52,507 bases of DNA from Phycicoccus sp. Lineage in GTDB: Bacteria; Actinomycetota; Actinomycetes; Actinomycetales; Dermatophilaceae. The notes under the pieces are model-generated. The model searched no databases, was not told the DNA's origin, and worked only from the letters and a program-made list of their open reading frames with translations. Every line of letters starts with the position of its first letter. The first letter of the stretch is position 1. The position numbers were made by a program, and so were the translations under genes. Shown piece after piece: positions 8,307 to 16,496 of this stretch. Where the stretch lies: NCBI GenBank assembly GCA_017993715.1, contig JAGOME010000025.1, positions 1 to 52,507 on the forward strand, in the 5' to 3' direction.

Positions 8307-8312
8307 TACCGT
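8307..8312 (+). promoter_or_regulatory. -10 box TACCGT, leaderless start of the dienelactone hydrolase
   Basis: TACCGT is followed by 7 nt and the ATG at 8320. Confidence 0.5.
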
Positions 8313-8319
8313 CGTTGTC

Positions 8320-9078
8320 ATGGCGACCGTGACCACCATGCTGTCTCTGCCTGTCCCCGATGGATCCGCCGAGGCGGCCCTGTCCGCGCCCGACGACGCA
8401 GCCGCCTACCCAGGGGTCCTGCTCCTCATGGATGCCCTCGGACTGCGCCCTCGGCTCATCGAGATCGCCGAGACCATCGCCTCATGGGGCTATGTGGTGT
8501 TGGCGCCAAACGCGTTCTACCGCAATGGATCAGCCCAGGATGTCCGCCCGGGCCACGACCTCGACAGCGAGGAACGGCGACGCGCCTTCTTCGCCCATGC
8601 CATGCCCCGGATCGCGGCGCTCACCCCACCGCTGGCCCACGCCGACCTGGCGGCCTACCTCACCGCGCTGACCGCGCAGTCGCGGGTCGGGACACCGGTG
8701 GGGGTCGTCGGCTATTGCATGGGGGCGCGCCTGGCGATGCGCGCGGCGGCGGCGCGCCCCGACCTGGTCGCCGCATGCGCGGGATTCCACGGTGGGCGCC
8801 TGGCGACCGATGACTACGAGAGCCCGCATCTCGTTCTCCCACAGGCGCGGGCCGAGTTCCTCTTCGGTCACGCCGACCAGGACGCATCGATGACGTCAGC
8901 CCAGATCGCGCGTCTCGATGAGGCCCTGGCCGATGCCGGGCTGGTTGCTACCACCGCCGTGTACCCAGGTGCGCACCACGGGTACACGATGTCCGACACC
9001 GCCGCCTACGACGAGCTGGCCACCGAGCGCCACTATGCCGAGCTGCGTGAATTGCTGGCACGCACGCTGAGGCCTTGA
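8320..9078 (+). CDS. Dienelactone hydrolase family protein
   Basis: This 252-residue alpha/beta hydrolase has the dienelactone-hydrolase nucleophile elbow G-Y-C-M-G (Cys instead of Ser) in VVGYCMGARLAM. The Asp of the triad is probably in FLFGHADQDASM and the His in GAHHGYTM near the C terminus. Family members open cyclic lactones or esters in the cytoplasm; no aromatic-degradation genes are nearby, so the substrate is unknown. The frame is open far upstream, overlapping the divergent MetF-like gene. The ATG at 8320 is chosen because a TACCGT box ends 7 nt before it. ATG 8338 would be the next alternative. Confidence 0.83.
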   Translation: MATVTTMLSLPVPDGSAEAALSAPDDAAAYPGVLLLMDALGLRPRLIEIAETIASWGYVVLAPNAFYRNGSAQDVRPGHDLDSEERRRAFFAHAMPRIAALTPPLAHADLAAYLTALTAQSRVGTPVGVVGYCMGARLAMRAAAARPDLVAACAGFHGGRLATDDYESPHLVLPQARAEFLFGHADQDASMTSAQIARLDEALADAGLVATTAVYPGAHHGYTMSDTAAYDELATERHYAELRELLARTLRP

Positions 9079-9170
9079 GTCCTTGAGGTTTTGGCGCTGA
9101 CGCACTGGTCGTGATCGGGCCTGTGGAAAACTCCCGGGGCCACATGCCCGTTTGCGCCACTCTGTCGGAC

Positions 9171-9605
9171 ATGTCATTCGAGAATCTCCCGCCCAATGCC
9201 CGCGACCTCGCCTTCACCGATTTCACTGGCGCTGACTTTGTCGACCTGTTCATCGGCCTGGCCGATCGCGCCGCCGGAGCCGTCGGTCTGCTCCTGCTCG
9301 ACGAGCGTGGATGTGTGACCCAACCCGTGGTGATCAGCGACGTTCCCGCCGAGGCCCGACCGGAGGGACTCCTGCCGGGCCTTGCCCTCCTCGGCGAAGG
9401 GCTGGGAGAGGGGGGCGGCGCAGTCGCCTTCGTGCGAGCTCGCCCGGGTGCCCCCCTCCTCACCCCATCGGACCGGGCTTGGGTCAGCGAGGTCGACCGG
9501 GTCCTGACCGTCGACGGGCAGAGCCTGCTGCGCAGCGCCTGGCTGGCCACGCCCACGCATATCCGCCAGATCCCGCAGCCGCGCCGGCTGCGCGAGGCGG
9601 GCTGA
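9171..9605 (+). CDS. Hypothetical protein, unrecognised
   Basis: About 144 residues from ATG 9171 (MSFENLPPNARDL); in-frame ATGs at 9111 and 9144 are possible but their extra residues look like non-coding sequence. The product is acidic, with a hydrophobic strand-like stretch (AAGAVGLLLLDERGCV), a Gly-rich loop and a basic C terminus (IPQPRRLREAG). No motif or membrane segment identifies it. It lies 92 bp after the hydrolase and about 40 bp before a RecB-type nuclease, all in one direction. Codon use is GC-rich at third positions, supporting a real gene. Confidence 0.6.
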   Translation: MSFENLPPNARDLAFTDFTGADFVDLFIGLADRAAGAVGLLLLDERGCVTQPVVISDVPAEARPEGLLPGLALLGEGLGEGGGAVAFVRARPGAPLLTPSDRAWVSEVDRVLTVDGQSLLRSAWLATPTHIRQIPQPRRLREAG

Positions 9606-9633
9606 CCGACGGTGGCTGGCTGCCCCAACCGGG

Positions 9634-9639
9634 TAGCGT
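9634..9639 (+). promoter_or_regulatory. -10 box TAGCGT, leaderless start of the RecB-type nuclease
   Basis: TAGCGT is followed by 7 nt and GTG 9647, which decides the start over later in-frame codons at 9659 and 9719. Confidence 0.55.
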
Positions 9640-9646
9640 GCGGCCC

Positions 9647-10552
9647 GTGGGAGAGCCGGTGAGCGGGGAGCAGCCCGCGCCCGGCCCGCCGGCCGGCGCG
9701 CAGGGTGAGTTCCCGGGCATGCCTGAGGCGACGTATGCCGCCAGCCCGAGCAAGCTGCTCACCCTGGTGGACTGCCCACGCCGATTTCGGCTGCAGTACC
9801 TCGACCGTCCGGCTCCCGCCAAGCGCTCCCAGCGCGCCCACACCTCGCTCGGGTTGGCCGTGCACAACGCGCTGCGCGACTGGTGGGACCAGGACCGGCG
9901 TTCCCCTGCCACCGGAGCGGCCCTCGTGCGCGACCGATGGATCGACGTGGGGTTCCGGGACACGGCGCAGTCGCAGGAGTGGCGCGAACGCAGTGCCACG
10001 CAGGTGGCGGAGTATCTCGCGCGCGTCGACCCTGGCCGGCAGCCTCGCGGAGTGGAACGCACGGTCGCACTCATCTCCGGACCCTTACGCCTCACCGGAC
10101 GGGTGGACCGACTCGACGAGCGCGCCGACGGCGAGCTCGTCGTCGTCGACTACAAGACTTCCCGCCGTCCGCCGAGCGAGGACGACGCCCGCACCTCCCT
10201 GCCCATGGCCTTGTATGCCGCGGCCGTTTGGAAGATGTTCCGCCGTCGCACCCTGCGCGTCGAACTGCACCACGTCCCCTCCGGGACCGTCGTCGCTCAC
10301 GAGCACACACCGACGTCGCTCACTCGCAAGGTGGACGAGGCCAAGTCGATCGCGGTCGACGGCCGCCGACTCGAGAAGGCCTATGCCGCAGGCGTATCCG
10401 ACGACGAGCACTTCCCGCCTCAGGTAGGTCCGCTCTGTGCGTGGTGTGACGTGCGAGCCCACTGTCCCGAGGGCCAACTCGCCGGACCGGAGAAGTCCGA
10501 TTGGGCGGCCCTGGAGCCCGACGGCCCGGGGGGGCGGCGATGGGTGAGGTGA
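9647..10552 (+). CDS. PD-(D/E)XK nuclease with Fe-S cysteines (Cas4/RecB exonuclease family)
   Basis: About 301 residues from GTG 9647 (ATG 9719 is the conservative alternative and loses only a low-complexity head). The single-domain nuclease shows, in order: a lone Cys in TLVDCPRRFR, the GLAVHNAL motif-I His, GRVDRLDE, the catalytic D-x-K in VVVDYKTSR and a C-terminal CAWCDVRAHC cluster. The first and the last three cysteines would bind a [4Fe-4S] cluster, as in AddB and Cas4. It lacks a helicase domain. Actinobacterial RecB-family exonucleases of this size are common, with unknown role in repair. No cas genes or repeats are nearby, so it is not a CRISPR Cas4. It overlaps the GNAT gene by 13 bp. 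Confidence 0.88.
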   Translation: MGEPVSGEQPAPGPPAGAQGEFPGMPEATYAASPSKLLTLVDCPRRFRLQYLDRPAPAKRSQRAHTSLGLAVHNALRDWWDQDRRSPATGAALVRDRWIDVGFRDTAQSQEWRERSATQVAEYLARVDPGRQPRGVERTVALISGPLRLTGRVDRLDERADGELVVVDYKTSRRPPSEDDARTSLPMALYAAAVWKMFRRRTLRVELHHVPSGTVVAHEHTPTSLTRKVDEAKSIAVDGRRLEKAYAAGVSDDEHFPPQVGPLCAWCDVRAHCPEGQLAGPEKSDWAALEPDGPGGRRWVR

Positions 10553-11097
10553 GCACCCGGCATTCGGCGCGGTTGATTCTGCGGCAGTGGCGAGCCGGTG
10601 ACGCCGAACCGTTCGCCGACCTGAACGCCGACCCGGAGGTCATGCGCTACTTCCCGGGCACGCTCTCCCGCCGCGAGTCCGACGCCATGATCGACCGGTG
10701 TGTCGATCACGTGGCGGAGCACGACTGGGGGCTCTGGGCGCTGGAACGGCGCGACACCGGGGAGTTCATCGGATTCACCGGCCTGGCCCGCCCCCGATTC
10801 AACGCGCACTTCACTCCGGCCGTCGAGGTCGGGTGGCGGCTGGCGCGCTCGGCGTGGGGCCACGGGTTCGCGACCGAGGCCGCCCGCGTCGCCGTGGACG
10901 TGGGATTTGGTGAGCTCGGGCTCGAGGAGATCGTCTCGTTCACGACGTCGGCGAATGCCGCCTCGCGCCGGGTCATGCGGCGGCTCGGCATGACCCACGA
11001 CCCCGCCGATGACTTCGACCATCCGGTACTGCCGGCCGGCCACCCGCTCTCGCGGCACGTGCTCTATCGGCTCACGCCGGGAGGCGGCGCGCGATAA
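10540..11097 (+). CDS. GNAT N-acetyltransferase, RimJ/RimL type
   Basis: About 185 residues. The N-terminal TRHSARLILRQWRAGD, the central EVGWRLARSAWGHGFATEA (acetyl-CoA pyrophosphate-binding R/Q-x-x-G-x-G/A segment) and FTTSANAASRRVMRRLGM (final strand and helix) are characteristic of RimJ/RimL-like acetyltransferases. It may acetylate a protein N terminus or a small amine; the substrate is not readable. Start ATG 10540 lies inside the 3' end of the nuclease gene. GTG 10549 is the alternative. The 3' end overlaps the convergent TMEM175-like gene by 26 bp. Confidence 0.85.
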   Translation: MGEVSTRHSARLILRQWRAGDAEPFADLNADPEVMRYFPGTLSRRESDAMIDRCVDHVAEHDWGLWALERRDTGEFIGFTGLARPRFNAHFTPAVEVGWRLARSAWGHGFATEAARVAVDVGFGELGLEEIVSFTTSANAASRRVMRRLGMTHDPADDFDHPVLPAGHPLSRHVLYRLTPGGGAR

Positions 11098-11722
11098 CCC
11101 GCTCCAGCGGGGCGATCCCGCCGAGCAGGAACATCGCGAGGAATCCCGAGCCGCCGGGCAGCGCCAGCCCGACGGCGAACGCGAGCCCGTAGAGGATCGT
11201 CATCGACAGGGCCACGGCCTGAGGGTGCACCGTCGGATGTTCGCCCTGTGCCCATAGCTCCGGACTGCGCCGCACGGTGCGGGCCATGACTGCGGCCAAC
11301 GCCGCGGCGCCGAGCATCGGCAGCACGTACGCGACGAACTTGCCGCGGTCGGCCGCCATTGCCGAGCCCGACATGGCCGTCGTGACCGGCATCCACACGA
11401 TCATGAACATCCAGGCGACGTCGAGCCACAACAGGCCCTGCGTCAGTCGGGCCACCGGCTCGAGGATCGCGTGGTGATTGGTCCAGAACGTCGCGATCAG
11501 GAGGAACGACAGGGCGAAGGTCGAGATCTGGCCGAGGTGCTCGCCCGCCCAGGTGACCACCGAGACCTCGTGCGCGCTGGCCTCGGAGATGCTCTCCAGG
11601 AGCGGGAGAATGAGCAGGGTCATCGCGATGGCCACCACCGCGTCGGTGAAGGCTTTGGTGCGTTCGGCGCCGATCATCCGTTGGCTGCTGCCTTGCTCGA
11701 TCTGCTCTGCTGCCCCCGACAT
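11072..11722 (-). CDS. TMEM175-like potassium channel family protein (DUF1211)
   Basis: About 216 residues with about six membrane segments. The first helix carries RTKAFTDAVVAIAMTLLIL, matching the TMEM175 helix-1 signature (R-x3-F-[ST]-D). FWTNHHAI precedes the third segment as in the bacterial family. Bacterial TMEM175 proteins form tetrameric, weakly K+-selective channels. The frame opens at 11740. I choose the ATG at 11722 because TAGGCT (11730-11735, minus strand) ends exactly 7 nt before it. An internal ATG at 11677, just before the signature, is less likely. The gene is convergent with and overlaps the GNAT gene. Confidence 0.85.
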   Translation of the reverse strand: MSGAAEQIEQGSSQRMIGAERTKAFTDAVVAIAMTLLILPLLESISEASAHEVSVVTWAGEHLGQISTFALSFLLIATFWTNHHAILEPVARLTQGLLWLDVAWMFMIVWMPVTTAMSGSAMAADRGKFVAYVLPMLGAAALAAVMARTVRRSPELWAQGEHPTVHPQAVALSMTILYGLAFAVGLALPGGSGFLAMFLLGGIAPLERVIARRLPA

Positions 11723-11729
11723 GGGGTGC

Positions 11730-11735
11730 AGCCTA
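11730..11735 (-). promoter_or_regulatory. -10 box TAGGCT, leaderless start of the TMEM175-like gene
   Basis: On the minus strand TAGGCT is followed by 7 nt and the ATG at 11722. Confidence 0.55.
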
Positions 11736-11799
11736 ATCACCTGAGCGGGGGCGCGTGCGAGACTGGCCCGGCACCTACGCGCCCCCTGGGAGGAGAGCC

Positions 11800-12597
11800 G
11801 TGCCCCCTCGTCGTCGCGCCGATCAGGCCACGATCATTGCTGTCGCCAACCAGAAGGGCGGCGTGGCCAAGACCACGTCCGTCGCGAGCCTGGGTGCGGC
11901 ATTCGTCGAGCTCGACCTGCGCGTGCTCCTCGTGGATCTCGACGCCCAGGCCTGCCTGACCTTCAGCCTCGGGGTGGACCCCGACACCGTCGACGAATCC
12001 GTGCACCATGCGCTGCTCGGGCAGTTGACGTTGGCCGACATCGTCCTGACGACTCCGGACGGTGTCGATCTCATCCCCAGCACCATCGAGCTCGCCGGGA
12101 CCGAGGCCGCACTACTCGGGCGTCCCGCCCGCGAGTTCGTCCTGCAACAGGCGCTCGAGCCCTTCCGCGGCAACTATGACGTCATCCTGCTGGACTGCTC
12201 GCCCAGCCTGGGCGTGCTCACCCTGGCCGCCCTCACCGCGGCCGACGGCCTGATCATCCCCATGCCCAGCGAGATGCTCGGGCACCGCGGGGTCGGGCAG
12301 TTGCTCGACACCGTCCGGGACGTCAAGAAGTTCCTCAACCCCAAGCTCACGGTCCTCGGGGTCCTCCCCACGCTTTACGACGGCCGCAGCACGCATGCCC
12401 GCGAGGTCCTCGCCGATGTGGGGGAGCGCTACGGACTGCCCGTGCTGTCTCCGCCGATCCCGCGGACGGTCCGCTTTGCCGAGGCTCCAGCGGTGGGTCG
12501 GTCCATCCTGGCGACCTCCCGGTCGTCCAAGGGAGCCACCGCGTATCGGGAGGTTGCGGCGTCCCTCGTGCCCTTCATTCAGGGCAAACGCGGCTAG
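11800..12597 (+). CDS. ParA/MinD-type ATPase (orphan)
   Basis: About 265 residues from GTG 11800, set by the strong GGGAGGAG (11788-11795) four bases upstream; the frame opens earlier at 11755. It has the deviant Walker A KGGVAKTT (signature Lys of ParA/MinD), LLVDLDAQ (A') and VILLDCSPSLGVLTLAAL (Walker B). No parB or parS-like repeat is adjacent, so this is not the chromosome-segregation pair. From memory it corresponds to Rv3213c at the edge of the conserved block. Its cargo is unknown. The product lacks an amphipathic MinD-type tail, so a cytoplasmic or nucleoid-associated role is likelier than membrane. Confidence 0.9.
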   Translation: MPPRRRADQATIIAVANQKGGVAKTTSVASLGAAFVELDLRVLLVDLDAQACLTFSLGVDPDTVDESVHHALLGQLTLADIVLTTPDGVDLIPSTIELAGTEAALLGRPAREFVLQQALEPFRGNYDVILLDCSPSLGVLTLAALTAADGLIIPMPSEMLGHRGVGQLLDTVRDVKKFLNPKLTVLGVLPTLYDGRSTHAREVLADVGERYGLPVLSPPIPRTVRFAEAPAVGRSILATSRSSKGATAYREVAASLVPFIQGKRG

Positions 12598-12617
12598 GAC
12601 CCGCTCCCAGGGGCGGC

Positions 12618-12623
12618 TAAGGT
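12618..12623 (+). promoter_or_regulatory. -10 box TAAGGT, leaderless start of the alcohol dehydrogenase
   Basis: TAAGGT is followed by 6 nt and the GTG at 12630. Confidence 0.55.
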
Positions 12624-12629
12624 CGGCAG

Positions 12630-13688
12630 GTGCCGACCACCACCCGCGCCCTGTCCCTGCCGTCTGCCGGTGCTGCCTTCGAGGTCGTCGACCTGCCATT
12701 GCGCGAGCTGCGGGACAACGACGTCCTCATCGAGATCGCCTGGGCGGGGATCTGCCATTCCGACATTCACACCGGCCGCGACGAATGGGGCGCGGCGCAC
12801 TATCCGCTCACTCCCGGCCATGAGATCGCTGGCGTGGTCGCGGCCGTGGGTGGCGGGGTGACCCGGCATCAGGTGGGGGACCGGGTCGGCGTGGGCTGCC
12901 TGGTTGACAGCTGCGGGGAGTGCGAATGGTGCCAGAACGGCCAGGAGATGTTCTGCGTCAGGCCCTCAGTGGGGACCTACAACTCGCGGGGCTACGACGG
13001 CGACTGGACCGCCGGGGGCTATGCCGGACAGGTCGTGGTGTCGGAGCGGTTCGTCCTGGGGATCCCGTCCGGGATTGAGCTTGACGTCGCGGCCCCACTG
13101 CTCTGCGCGGGCATCACGACGTACTCGCCGCTGCGCCGGTGGGGCGCTGGCCCGGGCGTCAAGGTCGGCGTCATCGGCGTGGGCGGGCTAGGCCACATGG
13201 CCGTCAAACTCGCCGCCGCGATGGGTGCCGAGGTGACGACGCTGTCACGTTCGGACAGCAAGGCCGCCGATGCCCTGGCCCTGGGTGCCCGTCGGCACAT
13301 CGCGACCAGTGACGGCCCGGCGATGCGCGCCGCGCGGGCCAGCCTGGACCTGATCGTCAACACGGTCAGCGCCGACCTGGACCTGGAGGTCTACCTGCGG
13401 CTGCTGCGTCCCAACGGCGTGCTGGCCAATGTCGGCCTGCCCAACGATCCCTATGCGATCCGCCCGGGGATGCTCATCGGTGGCAACAAGGTGGTCACGG
13501 GGAGCGCTATCGGGGGGATCGCGCAGACCCAGGAGATGCTCGACTTCTGCGCGGAGCACGGTCTGGGGGCCACGATCCAGCGGGTCTCGGCCGATGACCC
13601 CGCGGCCATCGACCAGGCGTGGGACGACGTGGTGGCCGGTCAGGTCAGATACCGCTACGTCATCGACGTGAGCACCATCCCCGCCTGA
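12630..13688 (+). CDS. Zinc-dependent alcohol dehydrogenase (cinnamyl alcohol dehydrogenase-like)
   Basis: This 352-residue medium-chain dehydrogenase has catalytic zinc ligands C42, H64-E65 (GHE) and C159. The structural zinc loop holds C95, C98, C101 and C109. The NAD(P) fold is GVGGLG (183-188), followed by SRSDSKAADAL. SRSDSK in place of an Asp-terminated second strand favours NADP(H), as in YahK and cinnamyl alcohol dehydrogenases. It would reversibly reduce aldehydes in the cytosol. It is a single-gene unit with its own leaderless promoter, 32 bp after parA and followed by a 450-bp repeat-rich gap. Confidence 0.92.
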   Translation: MPTTTRALSLPSAGAAFEVVDLPLRELRDNDVLIEIAWAGICHSDIHTGRDEWGAAHYPLTPGHEIAGVVAAVGGGVTRHQVGDRVGVGCLVDSCGECEWCQNGQEMFCVRPSVGTYNSRGYDGDWTAGGYAGQVVVSERFVLGIPSGIELDVAAPLLCAGITTYSPLRRWGAGPGVKVGVIGVGGLGHMAVKLAAAMGAEVTTLSRSDSKAADALALGARRHIATSDGPAMRAARASLDLIVNTVSADLDLEVYLRLLRPNGVLANVGLPNDPYAIRPGMLIGGNKVVTGSAIGGIAQTQEMLDFCAEHGLGATIQRVSADDPAAIDQAWDDVVAGQVRYRYVIDVSTIPA

Positions 13689-13843
13689 CCCGAGCTGACC
13701 TTGGTTGGGCGCGGCCGCGAGCAGCGCGGGAGGTGAGCGGTGCAGCACGTGTGCCGGGCGGAACGTGAGCGGGCGGCATTCGGGCGTGGGAGAGGCGGGC
13801 CGGGTCCGACGTGCCGAGGTTCGACCCTCGACCCGGGCGAACC

Positions 13844-13940
13844 GGGGACGAATTGGCGACTGTCGTCGGACTTTTGTCGGCCCACTGGCCGACCCGGGGG
13901 CGAATCGGGCGACCGCTGTCGGACTCTTGTGCCCCACCGG
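13844..13940 (+). repeat. Two-copy tandem repeat, 45-nt units, period 52
   Basis: Copies 13844-13888 and 13896-13940 share GGGG-CGAAT, GGCGAC, GTCGGACT-TTGT and CCCAC-GG at the same spacing. The core GTCGGACTCTTGTGCC (13918-13933) recurs with one change at 36853-36868. Confidence 0.7.
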
Positions 13941-14003
13941 GATCGTCGCGGGCGGACGCCCGCCAGCGCGGTGGCCTCGGTCGCCAGCCGGACCCGGGGC
14001 GAT

Positions 14004-14080
14004 GCGCTGAAACTCGTCTCGATTCGAGATTCAAGACGAGTTTCGGCGCGGCCCCCTCGGACCCGCGCCGAAACTCATCT
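14004..14080 (+). repeat. Stem-loop with a repeated arm
   Basis: Arms 14004-14019 and 14034-14049 pair over 16 bp with one T/G mismatch around a 14-nt loop. The sequence GCGCCGAAACTCATCT at 14065-14080 repeats the left arm with two changes. It could terminate the alcohol dehydrogenase or the permease message, though it is more than 90 bp from the permease stop. Confidence 0.65.
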
Positions 14081-14139
14081 CGGATCGATTCTTGTGTCGG
14101 GAATGCCGGACCTTCTGCAGTCAGGTGGACCCTGGCCGG

Positions 14140-15546
14140 TCAGGCGGACACCAGGCGAGCGATCACCCGAGGAGCGGGCTCGCGCAGGGAGCGCAGCACC
14201 GGCGCCACCGTGGCCAGCATGGTGATCGCCAGGCAGACCACGGCCGAGGCGGCGAGCATGCCCCACGGCCAGGAGATCGTGGCCCCCGGGATGGTCAGGG
14301 CCAGGCCCGAGGCGAGGAATGCCGCACCTGTCGCCGCCATGACCAGGCCAAGTACGCAGGCCGTCACCGTCAAGATCAGGGCCTCGAACACCGGGACCAG
14401 GACCTGCTGACGAGGCGTGGCGCCGACGATGCCGTCGAGGGCGAGCTCGGCGCTGCGCTGGCCAGACATCATGATCAGGTTGCCGACGGAGCCCGCCACG
14501 GCCACCATCAAGGGCAGACCGATCAGCGTCACCAGCGTGGTCGGAGTGGCGCCGGACATGTTCTCGCCCAGGCCCATCTGCCGGAACGCGGCCAGCGCAG
14601 TGTCGGTCACCAGGAGCATCCCGAACAGCAAACCGGTCGTGAACATCACCGGCAGGATCGAGCGAACCATGCGGTCGGCCTTGGCCATGACCGTGTGTCG
14701 GGCCAGGTGCCAGGCTGGGCCACCCGGGATCGCGGCGGTCCACAGTCGCGTGGCTGGGCCGACGAGCCACGGCAGGATCGACGCGAGGCCGAGTCCGACC
14801 AGCGGGATGAGCATGGCGGCGCCCTGCATGAGTTGCGACAGGGCGTCGTTCCCCAGCTCCGGAGCCATCGTCCGGTAGCCGATGAAGAACGTGGCGACGA
14901 TGGCCAGCACGACAACGAACTGCGCGATCCGGCGGACCCGGGTCCCCCAACCCTCCCGCGCCGGGGCGGCCGCGGTCGCTTCCCGCAGCGCGGTCACGGG
15001 GGGGATCCGGGACGCTGCTCGGGCTTGGCGCAGCCCACCGAGGACGGCGAGGCCGATGCACGCGGCATTCGCGACGAGCATGGCCCCGATGCTGATGGTC
15101 ATGGGGATCGCCGAGATCCCGCGGTCGGTCATGACCATGTCGAGGGCGCTCGGGGTCGCTGCGACAGCGAGCGCGTCCCCGATGAGGGCGGACGAGGCGC
15201 TGACGACGATCAACTGGACTCCGAGGAAGCGGACGACCTGGCCGGGGGAGGCGCCGGCGAGCAGGAGTCGGGCCAGGGCGGGCCGGCGGGCCGACACCAC
15301 CAGGGCCGTGGAGGCACCGATGACGGCGAGCGCGACTAGGCCGCTCATCACCATGTTGACCGACGGCATCATCTCGACGGCGGCGATGTCCTCGCCGGTG
15401 ACTCCGCCCGCGTCGATGGCGGTGGTGACGCTGTGGCCAAAGAGCATGCACATCGCGAGCACGGCATTGGTGATGATGAACGCCAGGCTCACCCCAAGCC
15501 AGGTGACCCATGACTCGCGCAGGTCGGCCAGGCCGAGGCGGATCAT
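14140..15546 (-). CDS. ABC transporter permease, FtsX-like
   Basis: About 468 residues. The ATG at 15546 overlaps the ATPase stop (ATGA); the open frame upstream is an Arg/Pro-rich shadow. It has roughly eight hydrophobic segments: one at the N terminus (LGVSLAFIITNAVLAM), a cluster of three to four in the middle and three at the C terminus (VFEALILTVTACVLGLVMAA). This is the duplicated FtsX/MacB permease layout. An extracellular loop after segment 1 is short, unlike MacB. Together with the ATPase it should form an exporter or mechanotransmission complex for a peptide or lipid-active antimicrobial. Substrate is unknown. Confidence 0.85.
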   Translation of the reverse strand: MIRLGLADLRESWVTWLGVSLAFIITNAVLAMCMLFGHSVTTAIDAGGVTGEDIAAVEMMPSVNMVMSGLVALAVIGASTALVVSARRPALARLLLAGASPGQVVRFLGVQLIVVSASSALIGDALAVAATPSALDMVMTDRGISAIPMTISIGAMLVANAACIGLAVLGGLRQARAASRIPPVTALREATAAAPAREGWGTRVRRIAQFVVVLAIVATFFIGYRTMAPELGNDALSQLMQGAAMLIPLVGLGLASILPWLVGPATRLWTAAIPGGPAWHLARHTVMAKADRMVRSILPVMFTTGLLFGMLLVTDTALAAFRQMGLGENMSGATPTTLVTLIGLPLMVAVAGSVGNLIMMSGQRSAELALDGIVGATPRQQVLVPVFEALILTVTACVLGLVMAATGAAFLASGLALTIPGATISWPWGMLAASAVVCLAITMLATVAPVLRSLREPAPRVIARLVSA

Positions 15547-16355
15547 GACGCGCTCCGCGCGATGCCGCTGGTCAACTCGGTGAGCAGATCGGCGACCTCG
15601 AGGGCGGTGGGGCGGATGACTTCTTCGACGAGGTAGCCGTCGCGTAGGAACAGGACGCGGTCGCAGCGGGCGGCGACCACGGGATCGTGGGTAACCATGA
15701 GCACGCATTGGCCTGCGCCGCGGGACATGCGCTCGAGCTCGTCGAGGACGGTGGCGCCGGTCGTGGTGTCCAGGGCCCCGGTTGGCTCATCCGCGAAGAC
15801 GATCTGCGGGTGCTGGGCCAGCACGCGAGCCAAAGCGACCCGCTGCTGCTCACCACCGGACATGACGACGGGCCGGGACTCGGCCAGCGCACCCAGACCG
15901 ACGGTGTCCAGGACGGTGCGGATCGTCTGGGCCGGTGGCCGCTCACCGGCGAGGCGGAACGGGAGGGCCACGTTCTCGAATGCCGTGAGCGTCGGGACGA
16001 GGTTGTAGGCCTGGAAGACGAATCCGACCTCACGCCGCCGCATCGTGGCCAGGTCGGTGCGGCTCATCCTGGAGGTCGGCCGGCCGAGCAGGGAGACCTC
16101 GCCGGTCGAGGGCTGCTCCAGGCCGGCCAGGCAGTACAAGAGCGTGGACTTGCCCGATCCGGACGGACCCATGACGGCGACCATCTCGCCGGCGTAGACG
16201 GCCAGCGAGATGCCGTGCAGGATCTCGACCTCCCGGTTGCCTGCGGCGTAGGCCTTGGTCACGTCGTGAGCCTGCACCAGAGCGGTGGACGACTCGGTGT
16301 TGCGGGCGGTTGCGGAGACGCTGTGCCGGGAGTGGGTGTGCGCTGTGGTGGTCAT
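15543..16355 (-). CDS. ABC transporter ATP-binding protein, LolD/MacB class
   Basis: About 270 residues: Walker A GPSGSGKST (63-71), Q-loop FVFQAYNLVPTLTAFENV, signature MSGGEQQRVALARVL (from 165), Walker B IVFADE (185-190) and H-loop VTHDP. ENVALP and the exact GEQQR signature are hallmarks of the LolD/MacB/BceA class. Start ATG 16355 is supported by TAACGT ending 7 nt upstream; the open frame continues to 16460. It is coupled to the permease and divergent from the kinase/regulator pair, an arrangement often used for self-regulated antimicrobial-peptide detoxification. Confidence 0.92.
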   Translation of the reverse strand: MTTTAHTHSRHSVSATARNTESSTALVQAHDVTKAYAAGNREVEILHGISLAVYAGEMVAVMGPSGSGKSTLLYCLAGLEQPSTGEVSLLGRPTSRMSRTDLATMRRREVGFVFQAYNLVPTLTAFENVALPFRLAGERPPAQTIRTVLDTVGLGALAESRPVVMSGGEQQRVALARVLAQHPQIVFADEPTGALDTTTGATVLDELERMSRGAGQCVLMVTHDPVVAARCDRVLFLRDGYLVEEVIRPTALEVADLLTELTSGIARSAS

Positions 16356-16362
16356 GGCAACG

Positions 16363-16368
16363 ACGTTA
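16363..16368 (-). promoter_or_regulatory. -10 box TAACGT, leaderless start of the ABC operon
   Basis: On the minus strand TAACGT is followed by 7 nt and the ATG at 16355. It shares a 141-bp divergent control region with the kinase gene, which also holds an octamer at 16467. Confidence 0.55.
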
Positions 16369-16483
16369 GGCAGCGCGACGAACGAGAACATCGCCCCGAC
16401 GTCACGTTGGCTGGAGCGGCCGGTCATGCGTTCTCCGGGCGAAGTCATGACTGGGGTCACGGGTGTGAATGCCGTGGGTCATC

Positions 16484-16489
16484 TACCGT
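16484..16489 (+). promoter_or_regulatory. -10 box TACCGT, leaderless start of the histidine kinase
   Basis: TACCGT is followed by 7 nt and GTG 16497. Confidence 0.5.
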
Positions 16490-16496
16490 GAGCGGC

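Larger units (their letters stand above)
13689..14139. other. Gene-free repeat-rich island 1
   Basis: No believable gene. It holds two octamers (13774 and 14101), a two-copy tandem repeat of period 52 (13844-13940) and a long stem-loop (14004-14049) with a third copy of one arm (14065-14080). It shares a 16-mer module with island 2. Confidence 0.7.

Noticed and set aside
9311-9646. Extension of the RecB-type nuclease frame upstream to 9311
   Set aside because: It overlaps the preceding gene, reads as Arg/Gly/Pro-rich shadow and ignores the TAGCGT box 7 nt before GTG 9647.
9647-10552. Cas4 of a CRISPR system
   Set aside because: The nuclease has Cas4-like cysteines, but no cas genes, spacers or direct repeats of CRISPR type occur anywhere in the window.
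11800-12597. ParABS partition system or replication origin near parA
   Set aside because: No parB, no parS-like inverted repeats and no DnaA-box cluster were seen; the gene lies in a conserved orphan context.
13689-14139. CRISPR-like or IS remnant in island 1
   Set aside because: Only two tandem units, no regular spacers, and no transposase fragment in any frame.
15687-16496. Extension of the histidine kinase frame upstream to 15687
   Set aside because: This part is antisense to the ABC ATPase, whose motifs are unambiguous.
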